DNA of 64,000 bases from a virus: the IMG/VR virus record IMGVR_UViG_3300045902_000324, positions 1 to 64,000 of that record; one strand, 5' to 3'. The position numbers were made by a program, and so were the translations under genes. Under the pieces are notes generated by a model. It did no database searches, was not told the DNA's origin, and saw only the letters and a list, made by a program, of their open reading frames with translations. Shown here piece after piece: positions 34,701 to 43,350 of the stretch (position 1 is its first letter; the number at the start of each line of letters is the position of its first letter).

Positions 34701-37568
34701 ACTTCAGGCACAACGCAGGTTAGAGCTGGGCAGCTTATCGGTACGGTCGGCGCGACCGACAACCTATCGTCAGGCGCACACCTCGATGTCAAAATAAAAG
34801 TCGGAGACAACTACGTAGATCCACAGCAGTACATGGCGGCCCGGTCGGGCAGCGGGGGTTACGCCGAAACAGCTGATCGCCGCAGAATCAACATTGGCGC
34901 GGCTTCCAGGGATGCTAGTCCCGCATCAGTCCCGACTGGTTCCAGTCCGGCACCCGCAGCTAGACCGACTGATACGCCTGCTCCTGCGGCATCCAGAGGT
35001 CGATATGTGCCACGAGGCGGAACGCTAAGTAGAGCGGAGCGTGTGCAGTCTGACCCGGATGGCGCTGCGGCAATAACGGCGACAGCCAACAGGCTAGGAT
35101 TACCTGTGGATCAGTTCGCGGCGTTGATGTCGTGGGAGTCAGGCGGATCATTCAACCCAAACGTGATGGGTGGCGACAACAACCAGTACCAAGGACTCAT
35201 CCAGTTCAGCAGGGACAACCAAAACACCTATGGTATCCGGCAGGGGCAAACTATTTCTGAGCAGATGCCCGCGATCGAACGCTACCTGCAAGATAGAGGG
35301 TTCCAGCCGGGACAGCACGACATCCGCCACGCATATTCGGCGGTGCTGGCTGGCAACGCAGACGAGCGGTACTGGAACAGACGAGATAGCAACGGCACGT
35401 CAGTTCGCAATGCTGCGCCAAAATTTCAGCAGGGCGATCACTACGAACGGGCGCAGCAGTTTCTACGAGATAGCGGTGTTCCAGTTGGTTCTGTGACGCA
35501 GGGCGGTGCTGCTCCAGTCATGACAGGTTCATCTGTCGATACCGGGGCCGCGCAGCTTCAGCTCAATTCTGCGATGGATCTAAGTACTCAAAACGCAGCA
35601 CAGATGGCTGGGTCAGTTCGCTCAGAACTAGAGGCACAAAACCTCCTATCTTCTGCTGAGTTCGACGCGCTCATCTCAGATCAGCAGCGGGCACTTAATC
35701 GTGGCGTGGAGTCTGCCCAAGATTCAGCCAGGGGGATTGCGCGATCGCAGGAAGATATTCGGCTTGAGCTACTAGGGAACTCTCCATACGCCGAGTACGT
35801 TCGCCAAACCACACAGCAAAACAGGGCGTTCGAGGATGCCAATCGAGACACGCTCAAAGCTGTGGAGCGTGGTGAGAACAGCATTGGAGTTCTGACTCGT
35901 TCGAGGGAAGTCTTGCAAACGCAGATTCAGCGGGCGCGAGACATGGGAGTAGACTCTGGCAGTATTGCTCGACTGGAATCACTACTGCCTAACATTGATG
36001 AGGCGATCGCCGCCACACAGACAGAGCTGGATCGGATGCGTTCACAGCTTGACGAAGCAGAAGACTTATTCAAGCAGCGCAACGAAATGTTGGAGCGCGA
36101 ATACAAAGCGGAAATGGATGCACGCCGCGCGGCCTCCCGGCAACGAACCGAAAATCTTCAACTCACAATGCGGGCGGCTGAGCTATCGGATGCTGGCAAT
36201 GATGTAGGTGCAGGATTCATCTCTCAGCAGATCAGAGAACGCGACCTGAATCAAAACTACGAAGAGTCCATGCGTCCTCTGCGCGAGGAACTGGAGGTCG
36301 TCAACGCTGAGATCGAAAAGATGCGCGAAGCTGGACTAGCTGTGGACAGCACGGCTGTGACGGTTGCCACAGAGCGGGCAGCGTACTTGGAAGAAATGCT
36401 CGACGGACTTGGCACACAGCGGTCGATCGAGATCGAGTTGAACTATCGAGAGATGGACAACAATTTCAGATCGATGCAGGAGCGTCTATCTAGCGAACGA
36501 GACGAAGCTGCTGCTAACCTGCTCGAAAGTCAGGGTGACGTATTCGGCGCTGCGTCAATCCGCGAGCGTTCCGCCACAACTGCGGAAAATCAGCGATTCT
36601 CTGAACAGATTGCTCAGATCAACTCGTTCGCTGCGTCAGGACGTTATGCGCCAGAAGACATCATGCGTATGCGGACTGAGGCAGAACAGCTTAATTCCAT
36701 CAACCTCCAATCGATTGACGGGCAGTTCAAGGATCTTGGCGAGACAATCGGGGGTATCGCTCAGGGATCGCTAAACAATTTCTTCACATCCATCCTGAAC
36801 GGCAGCAAGTCGGCGGGCGAGGCTTTCAAAGACCTCATCGGCAGTATGCTTTCCCAACTGGCCCAACTGGCAATCAACTCAGCGTTCGCAGACATTTTCG
36901 GCGGGGGGCTGGGCGGCGGCGCGGCTGGCGGTAGCAAAGGTAGCGGCATCTCTGGCATCCTTGGCGCAGTCATGGGCGGACTGGGCGGCGGTGGCGGCGG
37001 CAAAGACTTTGGCGGTACTGTCGCCAGTGTCGCGGCGGGTGGGGGCGGTGGAAAAGGCTGGGGCAGCTTGATCGGTACTGTCGCATCCGCTTTCCTTGGC
37101 GGCATGAAGGACGGCGGTTCTGTGGCAGACACCAGCAGCGCATTTTCCGAGGCACGTAAAAGCCGAGGCGCAATCGGTGACGCACTGCGGCGGGAAGGGC
37201 CGAACTCGATACTGTCAGCGCTCACCCCAGGCGAGGAAGTGCTGGACACAACAGAGGCCGGTATCTATCGACGGATGTTCCCACGGGGTATCCAAGACAC
37301 GCTGGCATCTGGTTTCAACGGTCGCGTAGCCAACTTCAAGCTTGGTGGCACGGTGGGCGGCGGTGGCAAGATGGCGTTAGCTCCATCGATCGCAGGCGGA
37401 GGCGGTGGGGTATCAATCAGCGCCCCAATCAACATGACGCTTGCAGACCGGGGTAAGGGGGACGTTGACCCGGCTGAGTTTCAGCGGGCTGTGGACGCTC
37501 GCTTCCACCAGCTTGTGCAGCAAGAGTCTCGCCCAAATGGTTCACTCAATAAACTAGGACGCCGTTAA
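31701..37568 (+). CDS. tail tape measure protein with two wall-lytic domains
   Basis: 1955 residues from GTG. Ala-rich coiled N-terminus with a near-repeat (GAKGFAKDLGLSAQAA near 115, GGAQKMAADLGLTAQAA near 235). Conserved tape-measure core at about 370-560 (AFATMLGSAEAGK, GIPVTEELAKQFGVG). M23 endopeptidase motifs: HNGIDFDS near 928, QYNHLS near 988, AHLDVKI near 1027. A lytic transglycosylase-like domain with LMSWESGG near 1144. Long coiled coil 1250-1680 and Gly-rich C-terminus. Sets tail length; the enzymes would open peptidoglycan on entry. Confidence 0.9.
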   Translation: MESIGKARLVIGGDTSELEAALEKIEQVGRALGRQIGEEIAAGLSTAKTQAGRAGAEGAAAAAAGIKSNSDLKNAFSGMSQGARAAFEGVRKEASTTAASVVRMFSGSNSAAIALAKNLNTTFSGAKGFAKDLGLSAQAASSAIDRLKQLEAVGATTADKYRVLRDEFGLTAIQMGAISKASKGVEAALAAQAKAAESAAERMAAAQAQAAAAQATRQQNSSGNVVQLAANTGTSYGGAQKMAADLGLTAQAAAIAVVRIQQLNAVGATTEQQFDALSDELGLTRTQFDALSKQADRTGKTIVQAFAAAIKGTGSLKDALKLSVSSAMSGMKGALQSGMQGIFQGFGQSLFGTISSVILAPFKMLQSEIGNLISVGSMAESAEIAFATMLGSAEAGKAALEDLIDFAASTPFELPEVRSSGQMLLAFGIEAENMIETLRVLGDVSAGVSQPMGEIAEIYGKAKVQGRLFSDDIARLTGRGIPVTEELAKQFGVGTDKVKELVQAGKIGFPQIEKAFASMAGESGQFNNLMAKQAQTIGGKLSNLADNFTKIRIEAYDALQPAFTAGLDFIAELVSSVQGVNIFKPLAAQAKKFSDLLEKNPQYVKALSAQLKSGISTVLENIANLAEQLLNYLIENPDAISDMIDRIGELGKALGTILKMAADLTIAFANAANAVSGIGDNAIAKAALSMTGVGQGAGMIGALTSGYQTVRGWFGGNQQSAATPVGAIDPTQTDGSDKEGLNKAPVQARAGATKAAAAQVTAVDEALAEKLRDISTNISEFYNTLKRNAEELALTIKQTDLNNSLLKAKTELTKALSGFGESFFDDFVGRLSGLIDKLFEPLENFLTAQEKLLSVNTQLQDSLNRGAGLAAGLNGAMLPSGAPGAPGSSGGFYSPLQGRSVQDLVNYQESAGQSFRATRNRRSGRGLHNGIDFDSRVGGGRGAQVVAMEGGTASIRAIGTNQAGEQSMQVKIQFTDENGRPIEYQYNHLSEAAVQQALGQTSGTTQVRAGQLIGTVGATDNLSSGAHLDVKIKVGDNYVDPQQYMAARSGSGGYAETADRRRINIGAASRDASPASVPTGSSPAPAARPTDTPAPAASRGRYVPRGGTLSRAERVQSDPDGAAAITATANRLGLPVDQFAALMSWESGGSFNPNVMGGDNNQYQGLIQFSRDNQNTYGIRQGQTISEQMPAIERYLQDRGFQPGQHDIRHAYSAVLAGNADERYWNRRDSNGTSVRNAAPKFQQGDHYERAQQFLRDSGVPVGSVTQGGAAPVMTGSSVDTGAAQLQLNSAMDLSTQNAAQMAGSVRSELEAQNLLSSAEFDALISDQQRALNRGVESAQDSARGIARSQEDIRLELLGNSPYAEYVRQTTQQNRAFEDANRDTLKAVERGENSIGVLTRSREVLQTQIQRARDMGVDSGSIARLESLLPNIDEAIAATQTELDRMRSQLDEAEDLFKQRNEMLEREYKAEMDARRAASRQRTENLQLTMRAAELSDAGNDVGAGFISQQIRERDLNQNYEESMRPLREELEVVNAEIEKMREAGLAVDSTAVTVATERAAYLEEMLDGLGTQRSIEIELNYREMDNNFRSMQERLSSERDEAAANLLESQGDVFGAASIRERSATTAENQRFSEQIAQINSFAASGRYAPEDIMRMRTEAEQLNSINLQSIDGQFKDLGETIGGIAQGSLNNFFTSILNGSKSAGEAFKDLIGSMLSQLAQLAINSAFADIFGGGLGGGAAGGSKGSGISGILGAVMGGLGGGGGGKDFGGTVASVAAGGGGGKGWGSLIGTVASAFLGGMKDGGSVADTSSAFSEARKSRGAIGDALRREGPNSILSALTPGEEVLDTTEAGIYRRMFPRGIQDTLASGFNGRVANFKLGGTVGGGGKMALAPSIAGGGGGVSISAPINMTLADRGKGDVDPAEFQRAVDARFHQLVQQESRPNGSLNKLGRR

Positions 37569-37570
37569 AA

Positions 37571-40500
37571 ATGCCAATCCCTATTTTGGAACTTGACCCG
37601 GATTGGGAGATTCAAGAAGTCTCCACAATCGACCAGTACAAGTCTGAGCTAAATGACGGGTACAAGCAGACGGCAACCAAAAATCTACCGTCGAGCATTC
37701 TGTCATGGGAAGTCCGAAAGACGGGGCTGTCTCAGGCAAATCTAAATCTGCTACTTGGCCAGCTAGAGACATTCGCAGGTAGCACCCCGTTTTCGTGGCG
37801 TCCCACGGAAACCGTCTCCTATCGAGCCTACTTCTGCGACGAGTGGACGGTGATTTCATACGACACGGATTGCTGGCAAATATCCGGCAAGTTCGTTCAA
37901 GACGTTGGCGGCGAGTGTGTAGAGCTGCTTGATCTGATCGACACCGTGGAGATCACAAACTGGCTGGCGGCAAGCGATGTCTGGCTAACCACATACACCC
38001 GAAACACCCTCCCACTTATCATGAACTCTGTGGCAGGGAAACCCTATCTGCTGGTCAACTCTTTTCACGATGTGCTGGGTCGCGGCGGATACTTTCCCGG
38101 CAGCGCCGGGACGACCGAAGGGCAGTTCCTCATGATCCGAGCCTGTATGGATGTGTTCAACCAGACAGGCATTGCATCATGGCGGCAGCGGGCGATCGAC
38201 ATGGCTGTCGCGCTAGAACCATCTCTGTACCGAGGGCAGACCGTACCTGCCGATCCAAACACGCTTTGGCTCCCACACTGGGTGTTTAACGTCAAGGCTC
38301 CGTTCACATCAAAAGGACTAAACACAGCCCCCAACCCGCTCAACTATGGTTACTTCGATCTCCCTGTAACATTCACGGCAGGCGTAGGTCAGATCTCGGC
38401 TGGAGCACCTAACCAAGGCGACAAGCTATCTGATGTCTACAGCGTCTATGCGACCGGAGCAAAGCTGCTGTGGCAAAACGTATTCGCGCCAGTCGTGTTC
38501 GGCACCCAGTACCAAGTCGAATACTGGGTGGTCAACTTCATGCTGGGTGGACAAAACTTCAGGATCTACCCGTCCTCAGCTTCGAGCAACGGAGCACCAC
38601 CACTCGCTACGACTGAGCCTGCGGGACGGATCAAGCTGACCACAGCGTTTACCGGGAGTCTCAAAGTTACCTACGCTGCTTACACTGGGAGCGTTATCGT
38701 TGCGAATCAGGTCTTTGACCCGTATCCGTTCTGGCGCACGTTGTTGCCAGGTGAAATCAACTCTGCGTTTGACGTTCACTGGTGGGCTTACGATGCGTAC
38801 GTGAAGCTGGCGGCAACTACAGGTCTTCTCAAGTGGACGCAGGCGGCTGAGGCGACTCGTGTCAACACGATCAACACAGCAGTCGTCCAAAACCCAACAA
38901 ACTGGTACAAAACAGAGGACAACCCAAATCCATTCGGCTACCCCGGCTCTCAGGCTATTCAGGTAGACAACCCAAACGGCTACACCGCCAGCAGGGAGAC
39001 AGCGATCGCGGGGCTACTCAATACCCTAAAGCTGGTCGTTGCGGCGGCACCGGGCGGCACGTTTCCTAGCATCGAGGTTCAGAACTTCGCGGTTCAAGCG
39101 CAGATTAACGCGGCTGTAACGATCGAGGTGGCGATCGCGCAGACTACCACAGCGACGGTTCGCATTGCGCTGTCGCTATCGCCAAACGCATTTGACTTCA
39201 GCCAAACCTATTACGTTAACTGGCACGTCGAGGCGAACACAACGGCGCTTACATCAACATCGTTCATCCCAGAAAACTTCTTCCGCTGGGATAACAACCT
39301 GGTGTGGCATTTGTCGATTGCTGAAACGCCTATCTACGTGTTCTCTGGCGGCGGCGGCAGCGCAACAACAGGGACGTTCCAGGCTACGAACATCCCATAC
39401 CTGGGGAAAACACTCAAGCAGGCTGTGGGCGAAATTCAGATGAACGCAGCAGCAGGCTTTGCTGGTGCAGGGTTAGTGCTCATCGGCAGACAAGTTAGAC
39501 GCCCTCCACAACTCGCGTTCAGGACAGACAAGACCATCATCCTTCGGCTTACCGACGGCGAGGGGTACAAGTGGGACAAGGAGATCGCCAATACAGGCGG
39601 GTGGGTCTTTGTTCGGTATCCGTGGAGCGCCTTCGAGTTTTCACCTAATAACATCGGGGAGGAACCGCAGGCACCGGACACACAGAACGACATCCAAAAT
39701 ATCGAGTTCATTGCGGTCGCTGGAGAAGGGTTGACCACAGTGCGGATCTGGTGGGCATCCGAGGGAACCACCAACCCACCCGCCCAGCTTCCTATTCCGG
39801 CTCAAACATACAAAGCCGCCGTGGTGTCTAGAAACCGGAATGCTCATACTTTTTGGGTCGGAAACTTCCGCCCGGCAAACAGTCCGAGTGATCAACTAAA
39901 GTACAACCCCGGCGTCGTTCCTTTTACAGTAAACATCGTCAACGGGGTTGTGGATGCTTGGCGGGGACTGCCTTACATGGGCTATCAAGACCCAGAACTT
40001 TGGTTCAAATGGGGGCTTACGGATCGCTGCCAGCAAGTGCTTGACTGTCTCGATGCCGCTCAAGATGCATACGCGGCATCCACAGGGGTTGTAGGGGCGT
40101 TTGCTCCAGTTTTCAAATGGGGCTACTGGGACGGCGGCGACTACCTGGGCGGACTGAACACGTTTAGCTGGTCTGGGGCTGACCCGAATACAAGCTGGGG
40201 ACAATACTTCTATCGTCCGTTAGAAGCGACTGCCAAATACTGGAGCCAGAACCCAGGCGATCGCAAAGCAGATCAAATCGTCATGCGAGGGCTTGCGATG
40301 CTGGACGCGCACTACCTAAAAAACAATACCAGCGTACCGTTTACTGATTTCCCACAGGGTGCTCCGCCATTCGCTGGCTACAACGATCCTGCTGCGTCAG
40401 CTCTGATTGGCCGAGCAGCCGTCTATGCAAATCTAGCTGGCGGCAGTCCGTCTATCACGCTGCGTGTCATCAACCGGACAATAAAACACCTCCAGAGCCA

Positions 40501-40681
40501 GTATGTCTCAACAGGTATCATGGCGGGCACCTGGAGCGCCGGGCAGCCAACCTTCGTCAGTGGAGGAACAATCTATCGTGAATTCTTTGGGTTTTGGCTG
40601 GCCGAGATCTATCTATACTTAGCACTCTTGCTCGAAAAGAAGAACGCCCTAGTGATGCCCCCTTGTGGCACACGAATCTAG
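37571..40681 (+). CDS. giant distal-tail protein with gpM-like N-terminus
   Basis: 1036 residues. The first about 115 resemble minor tail protein M (STPFSWRPTETVSYRAYFCD ... EWTVISYDTDCW). The rest is rich in Trp, Tyr, Pro and Asn. Segments such as FLMIRACMDVFNQTGIASWR and WGLTDRCQQVLDCLDAAQDA look like helices of an alpha/alpha toroid of the kind seen in glycan-active enzymes. Probably tail tip or fibre with glycan binding or cleavage (inference). No catalytic residues can be assigned. Its stop overlaps that of the convergent pilin gene. Confidence 0.65.
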   Translation: MPIPILELDPDWEIQEVSTIDQYKSELNDGYKQTATKNLPSSILSWEVRKTGLSQANLNLLLGQLETFAGSTPFSWRPTETVSYRAYFCDEWTVISYDTDCWQISGKFVQDVGGECVELLDLIDTVEITNWLAASDVWLTTYTRNTLPLIMNSVAGKPYLLVNSFHDVLGRGGYFPGSAGTTEGQFLMIRACMDVFNQTGIASWRQRAIDMAVALEPSLYRGQTVPADPNTLWLPHWVFNVKAPFTSKGLNTAPNPLNYGYFDLPVTFTAGVGQISAGAPNQGDKLSDVYSVYATGAKLLWQNVFAPVVFGTQYQVEYWVVNFMLGGQNFRIYPSSASSNGAPPLATTEPAGRIKLTTAFTGSLKVTYAAYTGSVIVANQVFDPYPFWRTLLPGEINSAFDVHWWAYDAYVKLAATTGLLKWTQAAEATRVNTINTAVVQNPTNWYKTEDNPNPFGYPGSQAIQVDNPNGYTASRETAIAGLLNTLKLVVAAAPGGTFPSIEVQNFAVQAQINAAVTIEVAIAQTTTATVRIALSLSPNAFDFSQTYYVNWHVEANTTALTSTSFIPENFFRWDNNLVWHLSIAETPIYVFSGGGGSATTGTFQATNIPYLGKTLKQAVGEIQMNAAAGFAGAGLVLIGRQVRRPPQLAFRTDKTIILRLTDGEGYKWDKEIANTGGWVFVRYPWSAFEFSPNNIGEEPQAPDTQNDIQNIEFIAVAGEGLTTVRIWWASEGTTNPPAQLPIPAQTYKAAVVSRNRNAHTFWVGNFRPANSPSDQLKYNPGVVPFTVNIVNGVVDAWRGLPYMGYQDPELWFKWGLTDRCQQVLDCLDAAQDAYAASTGVVGAFAPVFKWGYWDGGDYLGGLNTFSWSGADPNTSWGQYFYRPLEATAKYWSQNPGDRKADQIVMRGLAMLDAHYLKNNTSVPFTDFPQGAPPFAGYNDPAASALIGRAAVYANLAGGSPSITLRVINRTIKHLQSQYVSTGIMAGTWSAGQPTFVSGGTIYREFFGFWLAEIYLYLALLLEKKNALVMPPCGTRI

Positions 40682-41133
40682 CGAATCGGGCCGTTTCTAT
40701 CACACACATATCGCACAATAGGGATCACGACATCATCTCCTGCTGCGATAGAACTACCGGGCACTGTGTCTCTATCTGCGTTCAATCCGAAGAACGTGAA
40801 CTGTGCAACACAAACACCATTGCTGCCGTGGTGGTCATAGTCGAGATCTGCTCCAAACGGCATGTCGAGTCTGTCCACCCACACCGCCTCAAGTCCGGCT
40901 GGCGGCACGTTGCGATCTCGGTCGAGTGGGGGCTGACCCGTATCGGACTGGATCTCCAACACCAGCGGTACCATATTTCTTGCTATCGACTGCGCCTCGG
41001 CATACAGAGCTTTGTTGCGCTGGTTCAAGTACGAGGGCAGCGCGATCGCAGACAGCACGCCGACAATCGCAATTGTCACTAACAGTTCGATTAGCGTGAA
41101 TCCTGGTTGACCATAATCAGTTCGTTCGTCCAT
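40678..41133 (-). CDS. type IV pilin-like protein
   Basis: 151 residues with a textbook class III signal: MDERTDYGQPG then FTLIELLVTIAIVGVLSAIA. Gly -1, Phe +1 and Glu +5 are all present, so the host prepilin peptidase PilD should process it. A hydrophobic helix is followed by a globular domain with two Cys (VCVAQF, YVCDRNG). It could be assembled into host pili. Downstream end of the tail-tip operon and convergent with the giant tail gene. Confidence 0.85.
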   Translation of the reverse strand: MDERTDYGQPGFTLIELLVTIAIVGVLSAIALPSYLNQRNKALYAEAQSIARNMVPLVLEIQSDTGQPPLDRDRNVPPAGLEAVWVDRLDMPFGADLDYDHHGSNGVCVAQFTFFGLNADRDTVPGSSIAAGDDVVIPIVRYVCDRNGPIR

Positions 41134-41181
41134 ATCAGAATAAATACTAGCGATCGGACTCCAAGAGGCGATCGCGGTTAA

Positions 41182-41844
41182 TTAGGTGAAGAACCGAATA
41201 CCAGCGAGAGTAACTTGCTGAGGGTTCGCAGGAGAGCCAAGGGCGTTAAAGTTTATGGCTCCGTCCGTGCCGCATCCAAGAACGACGTTAGCATTTGTGC
41301 CAAAATTCTCGACCGGATATCGCATCGTACTGGATGGCCTGAACCCAACTGGCAGCGTGCAGATTGCGCCAGCGGCAAAAGCTAGTGGTCTACTAGCATA
41401 GCCCCGCATCAGGACTTCTCCGCGAATTTTTGTATACTGACACGCCTGAAAGCCAGCAGCGTTAACCCAGCTATTCTGGAACGAAACCGCTGCCCAAACG
41501 GGTGCGCCATTGGTATCTGCAAGCTGCCAAAAGCCGCTGGCGTGAATAAACTCAGCCCACTGGGTTGATCCCAGTGCCAGAGTGCCGTTCAAACTGATGC
41601 CATTCGTGTCTTGGAACGCGATGACATTTGCGCCTGCATTGTGGACGCGAACTCGCTGTCCATTGCTGCCACTGGCAATCTGAGGGTTAGAGGTCAGCGT
41701 GATGTTCGCTGTCGAGGTGACAGGACACACCTGAAACGCCACGCCTGACGTGATGGCGATCGTGGTTCCGGCGACCAGCGCTTGACTGGAGTTGAGGATC
41801 GGAGTGGCAGTGTCGCCGACAGCAGCTCTAATTGCTCCAAGCAT
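41182..41844 (-). CDS. tail fibre / receptor-binding-like protein
   Basis: 220 residues. Beta-rich Asn/Gly/Thr/Ala composition (NGQRVRVHNAGANVIAFQDT) typical of virion surface fibres. Start overlaps the stop of the tiny upstream gene. Binding target unknown. Confidence 0.55.
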   Translation of the reverse strand: MLGAIRAAVGDTATPILNSSQALVAGTTIAITSGVAFQVCPVTSTANITLTSNPQIASGSNGQRVRVHNAGANVIAFQDTNGISLNGTLALGSTQWAEFIHASGFWQLADTNGAPVWAAVSFQNSWVNAAGFQACQYTKIRGEVLMRGYASRPLAFAAGAICTLPVGFRPSSTMRYPVENFGTNANVVLGCGTDGAINFNALGSPANPQQVTLAGIRFFT

Positions 41845-41945
41845 TAATCCTTCCTTTTGCCAATCGCAATAATTTCAGCAACGCGCTCGATGATTGGCGT
41901 TATTTTCTTGAGCGCTTTACCCAGCCGCTTAAACAGTTTCTTCAA
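41844..41945 (-). CDS. 33-residue amphipathic basic peptide
   Basis: TTG start with GGGGAGGG 8 nt upstream; product MKKLFKRLGKALKKITPIIE... ending IGKRKD. Its TAA overlaps the next ATG (TAATG), so it is translationally coupled on both sides. Strong amphipathic helix; membrane action or assembly peptide are possible. Confidence 0.55.
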   Translation of the reverse strand: MKKLFKRLGKALKKITPIIERVAEIIAIGKRKD

Positions 41946-41947
41946 GG

Positions 41948-42553
41948 CTACAGCCCTCCCCAATAGAATTGCAAGGTTGTATTGGACGCAGCAGACGCCC
42001 GAATCCTAATCGTCTGCACAAAGAAGTCCCTGAAGTCGAATGCCAGAATCACCTTACCCGTTGTCGCATTTAGGGTGGTCGGATCAACACTCGCGCCCAG
42101 CGTGTCACCAGACAGCCGCAAGATTGAGTCTGACGGGGGAGCAGTGAAATGAGCGCCAGTGTTCAGATGGATCTGCATATCTGCACTGGCATTGCAGCGA
42201 GTTGATATCTCAAAACCGTTCAGGTTGGCTGCACCAATGTTATTCACCTGAAGCCGAAAGCGGGTCAGGGTGGGGATTTCGATAAAAGTGCCAGTGGATG
42301 CAGTGAGGGCGGTGCCGCCGACGACAGCAAGGTTCGTCGGGTTGCCGAACGATGCGCCTACGGCTGCTCCTGTGTCCACCTTGAAACGATCGCCTACTAG
42401 AGCCGTGGGAAGTAATGCCTGAATAGCAGCGGCGATCGCCGTCAGCGCCGGATCTCTGCGAATCAAGTCATCCCCAGCCCCTCCGTTATCTTCCACCCGC
42501 ATGGTGCGCGGGGTGTTCGTCCCGTCAATGTAAGTGCGTCCTACAATTGTCAT
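41948..42553 (-). CDS. virion surface protein of unknown function
   Basis: 201 residues, beta-type and Thr/Ala/Asn-rich (MTIVGRTYIDGTNTPRTMRV...). Follows the EAL gene after 2 nt and precedes the tiny basic gene. Probably tail-tip or fibre component by context. Confidence 0.5.
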   Translation of the reverse strand: MTIVGRTYIDGTNTPRTMRVEDNGGAGDDLIRRDPALTAIAAAIQALLPTALVGDRFKVDTGAAVGASFGNPTNLAVVGGTALTASTGTFIEIPTLTRFRLQVNNIGAANLNGFEISTRCNASADMQIHLNTGAHFTAPPSDSILRLSGDTLGASVDPTTLNATTGKVILAFDFRDFFVQTIRIRASAASNTTLQFYWGGL

Positions 42554-42555
42554 AG

Positions 42556-43350
42556 CTATCCGTTAGGGTCTACTTGACAATGCCCAATGTGCTCAGACAG
42601 TGGCGCAGGCATACCCACAGCGAAGCCCTGCAACAAAAGGTCGCACTGTGGGTATGGACGCACCATCTCGTTCAACTCAGATATCAACGAGTCTGATTCG
42701 ACCCACTCGGCAATACACAACAATCTAAGATCGTGACAAATGCTGAACAACCCTCGGATAACAGCCCGATGTTTTGAGCTGTCCAGAACTCTAATCACAA
42801 ACCCGCCGTTTATCTTTAGTCCGTCAATCTCTAGATTCACGATTGAGTCTAGATTTGAGTAACCTATCCCAATATCGTCAAGCAAAATGGGAGACAATAG
42901 CGCCATACGCATCACGCTATCCCCAATTACTCGATAGTCGAGAGGCTGAGACTCAAGTACTTCTAGAATCAAACACGGCTCGATTAAACCGGACAGTACA
43001 TCACCAACCCGGTCAGGTAAATCTTTATCGTGCAGTGATGCCGCCGTTAGATTAACTGTAATTCTAATGTGCAGGTATCCACACGCTCTGAGCATCCGTA
43101 AATCATCGACAACTTGCCGCAACACCCAGGCATCAAGTGCGATCGCCAGCGTGTCAATTTCAAGAACGTCTGGAACGAACTGAGCCGCTTCAATGACACT
43201 CCCATCAGACCGGGACATCCGAATCAGAGCCTCAAACATTTTTGCAGGCTGCCCCAGTTCTGACGGACGTTTTACTGGCTGATAGTAGACTCGCAAATCG
43301 CCACCGCCAGCCCGCAGTGCGTCCCACACTTTTTGTTGTATCTGGTTCAT
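42556..43350 (-). CDS. EAL-domain c-di-GMP phosphodiesterase
   Basis: 264 residues starting at the ATG that overlaps the gpJ stop (TGATG); the ORF extends upstream but that part is gpJ. A stand-alone EAL domain with every signature residue visible: EAL (E40), VNLT (N100), LEVLES (E130/E133), LLDDIGIGYSNL (D158, D159), GLKING (K179), IAEWVES (E215, E218), LLQGF (Q241). It should hydrolyse c-di-GMP to pGpG. Translational coupling to the tail tip gene means late expression with virion proteins. Confidence 0.9.
   Translation of the reverse strand: MNQIQQKVWDALRAGGGDLRVYYQPVKRPSELGQPAKMFEALIRMSRSDGSVIEAAQFVPDVLEIDTLAIALDAWVLRQVVDDLRMLRACGYLHIRITVNLTAASLHDKDLPDRVGDVLSGLIEPCLILEVLESQPLDYRVIGDSVMRMALLSPILLDDIGIGYSNLDSIVNLEIDGLKINGGFVIRVLDSSKHRAVIRGLFSICHDLRLLCIAEWVESDSLISELNEMVRPYPQCDLLLQGFAVGMPAPLSEHIGHCQVDPNG

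Noticed and set aside
36761-37249. Minus-strand Pro-rich 162-codon ORF in the tape measure gene
   Set aside because: Its Pro runs are the reverse of the Gly-rich tape measure C-terminus.
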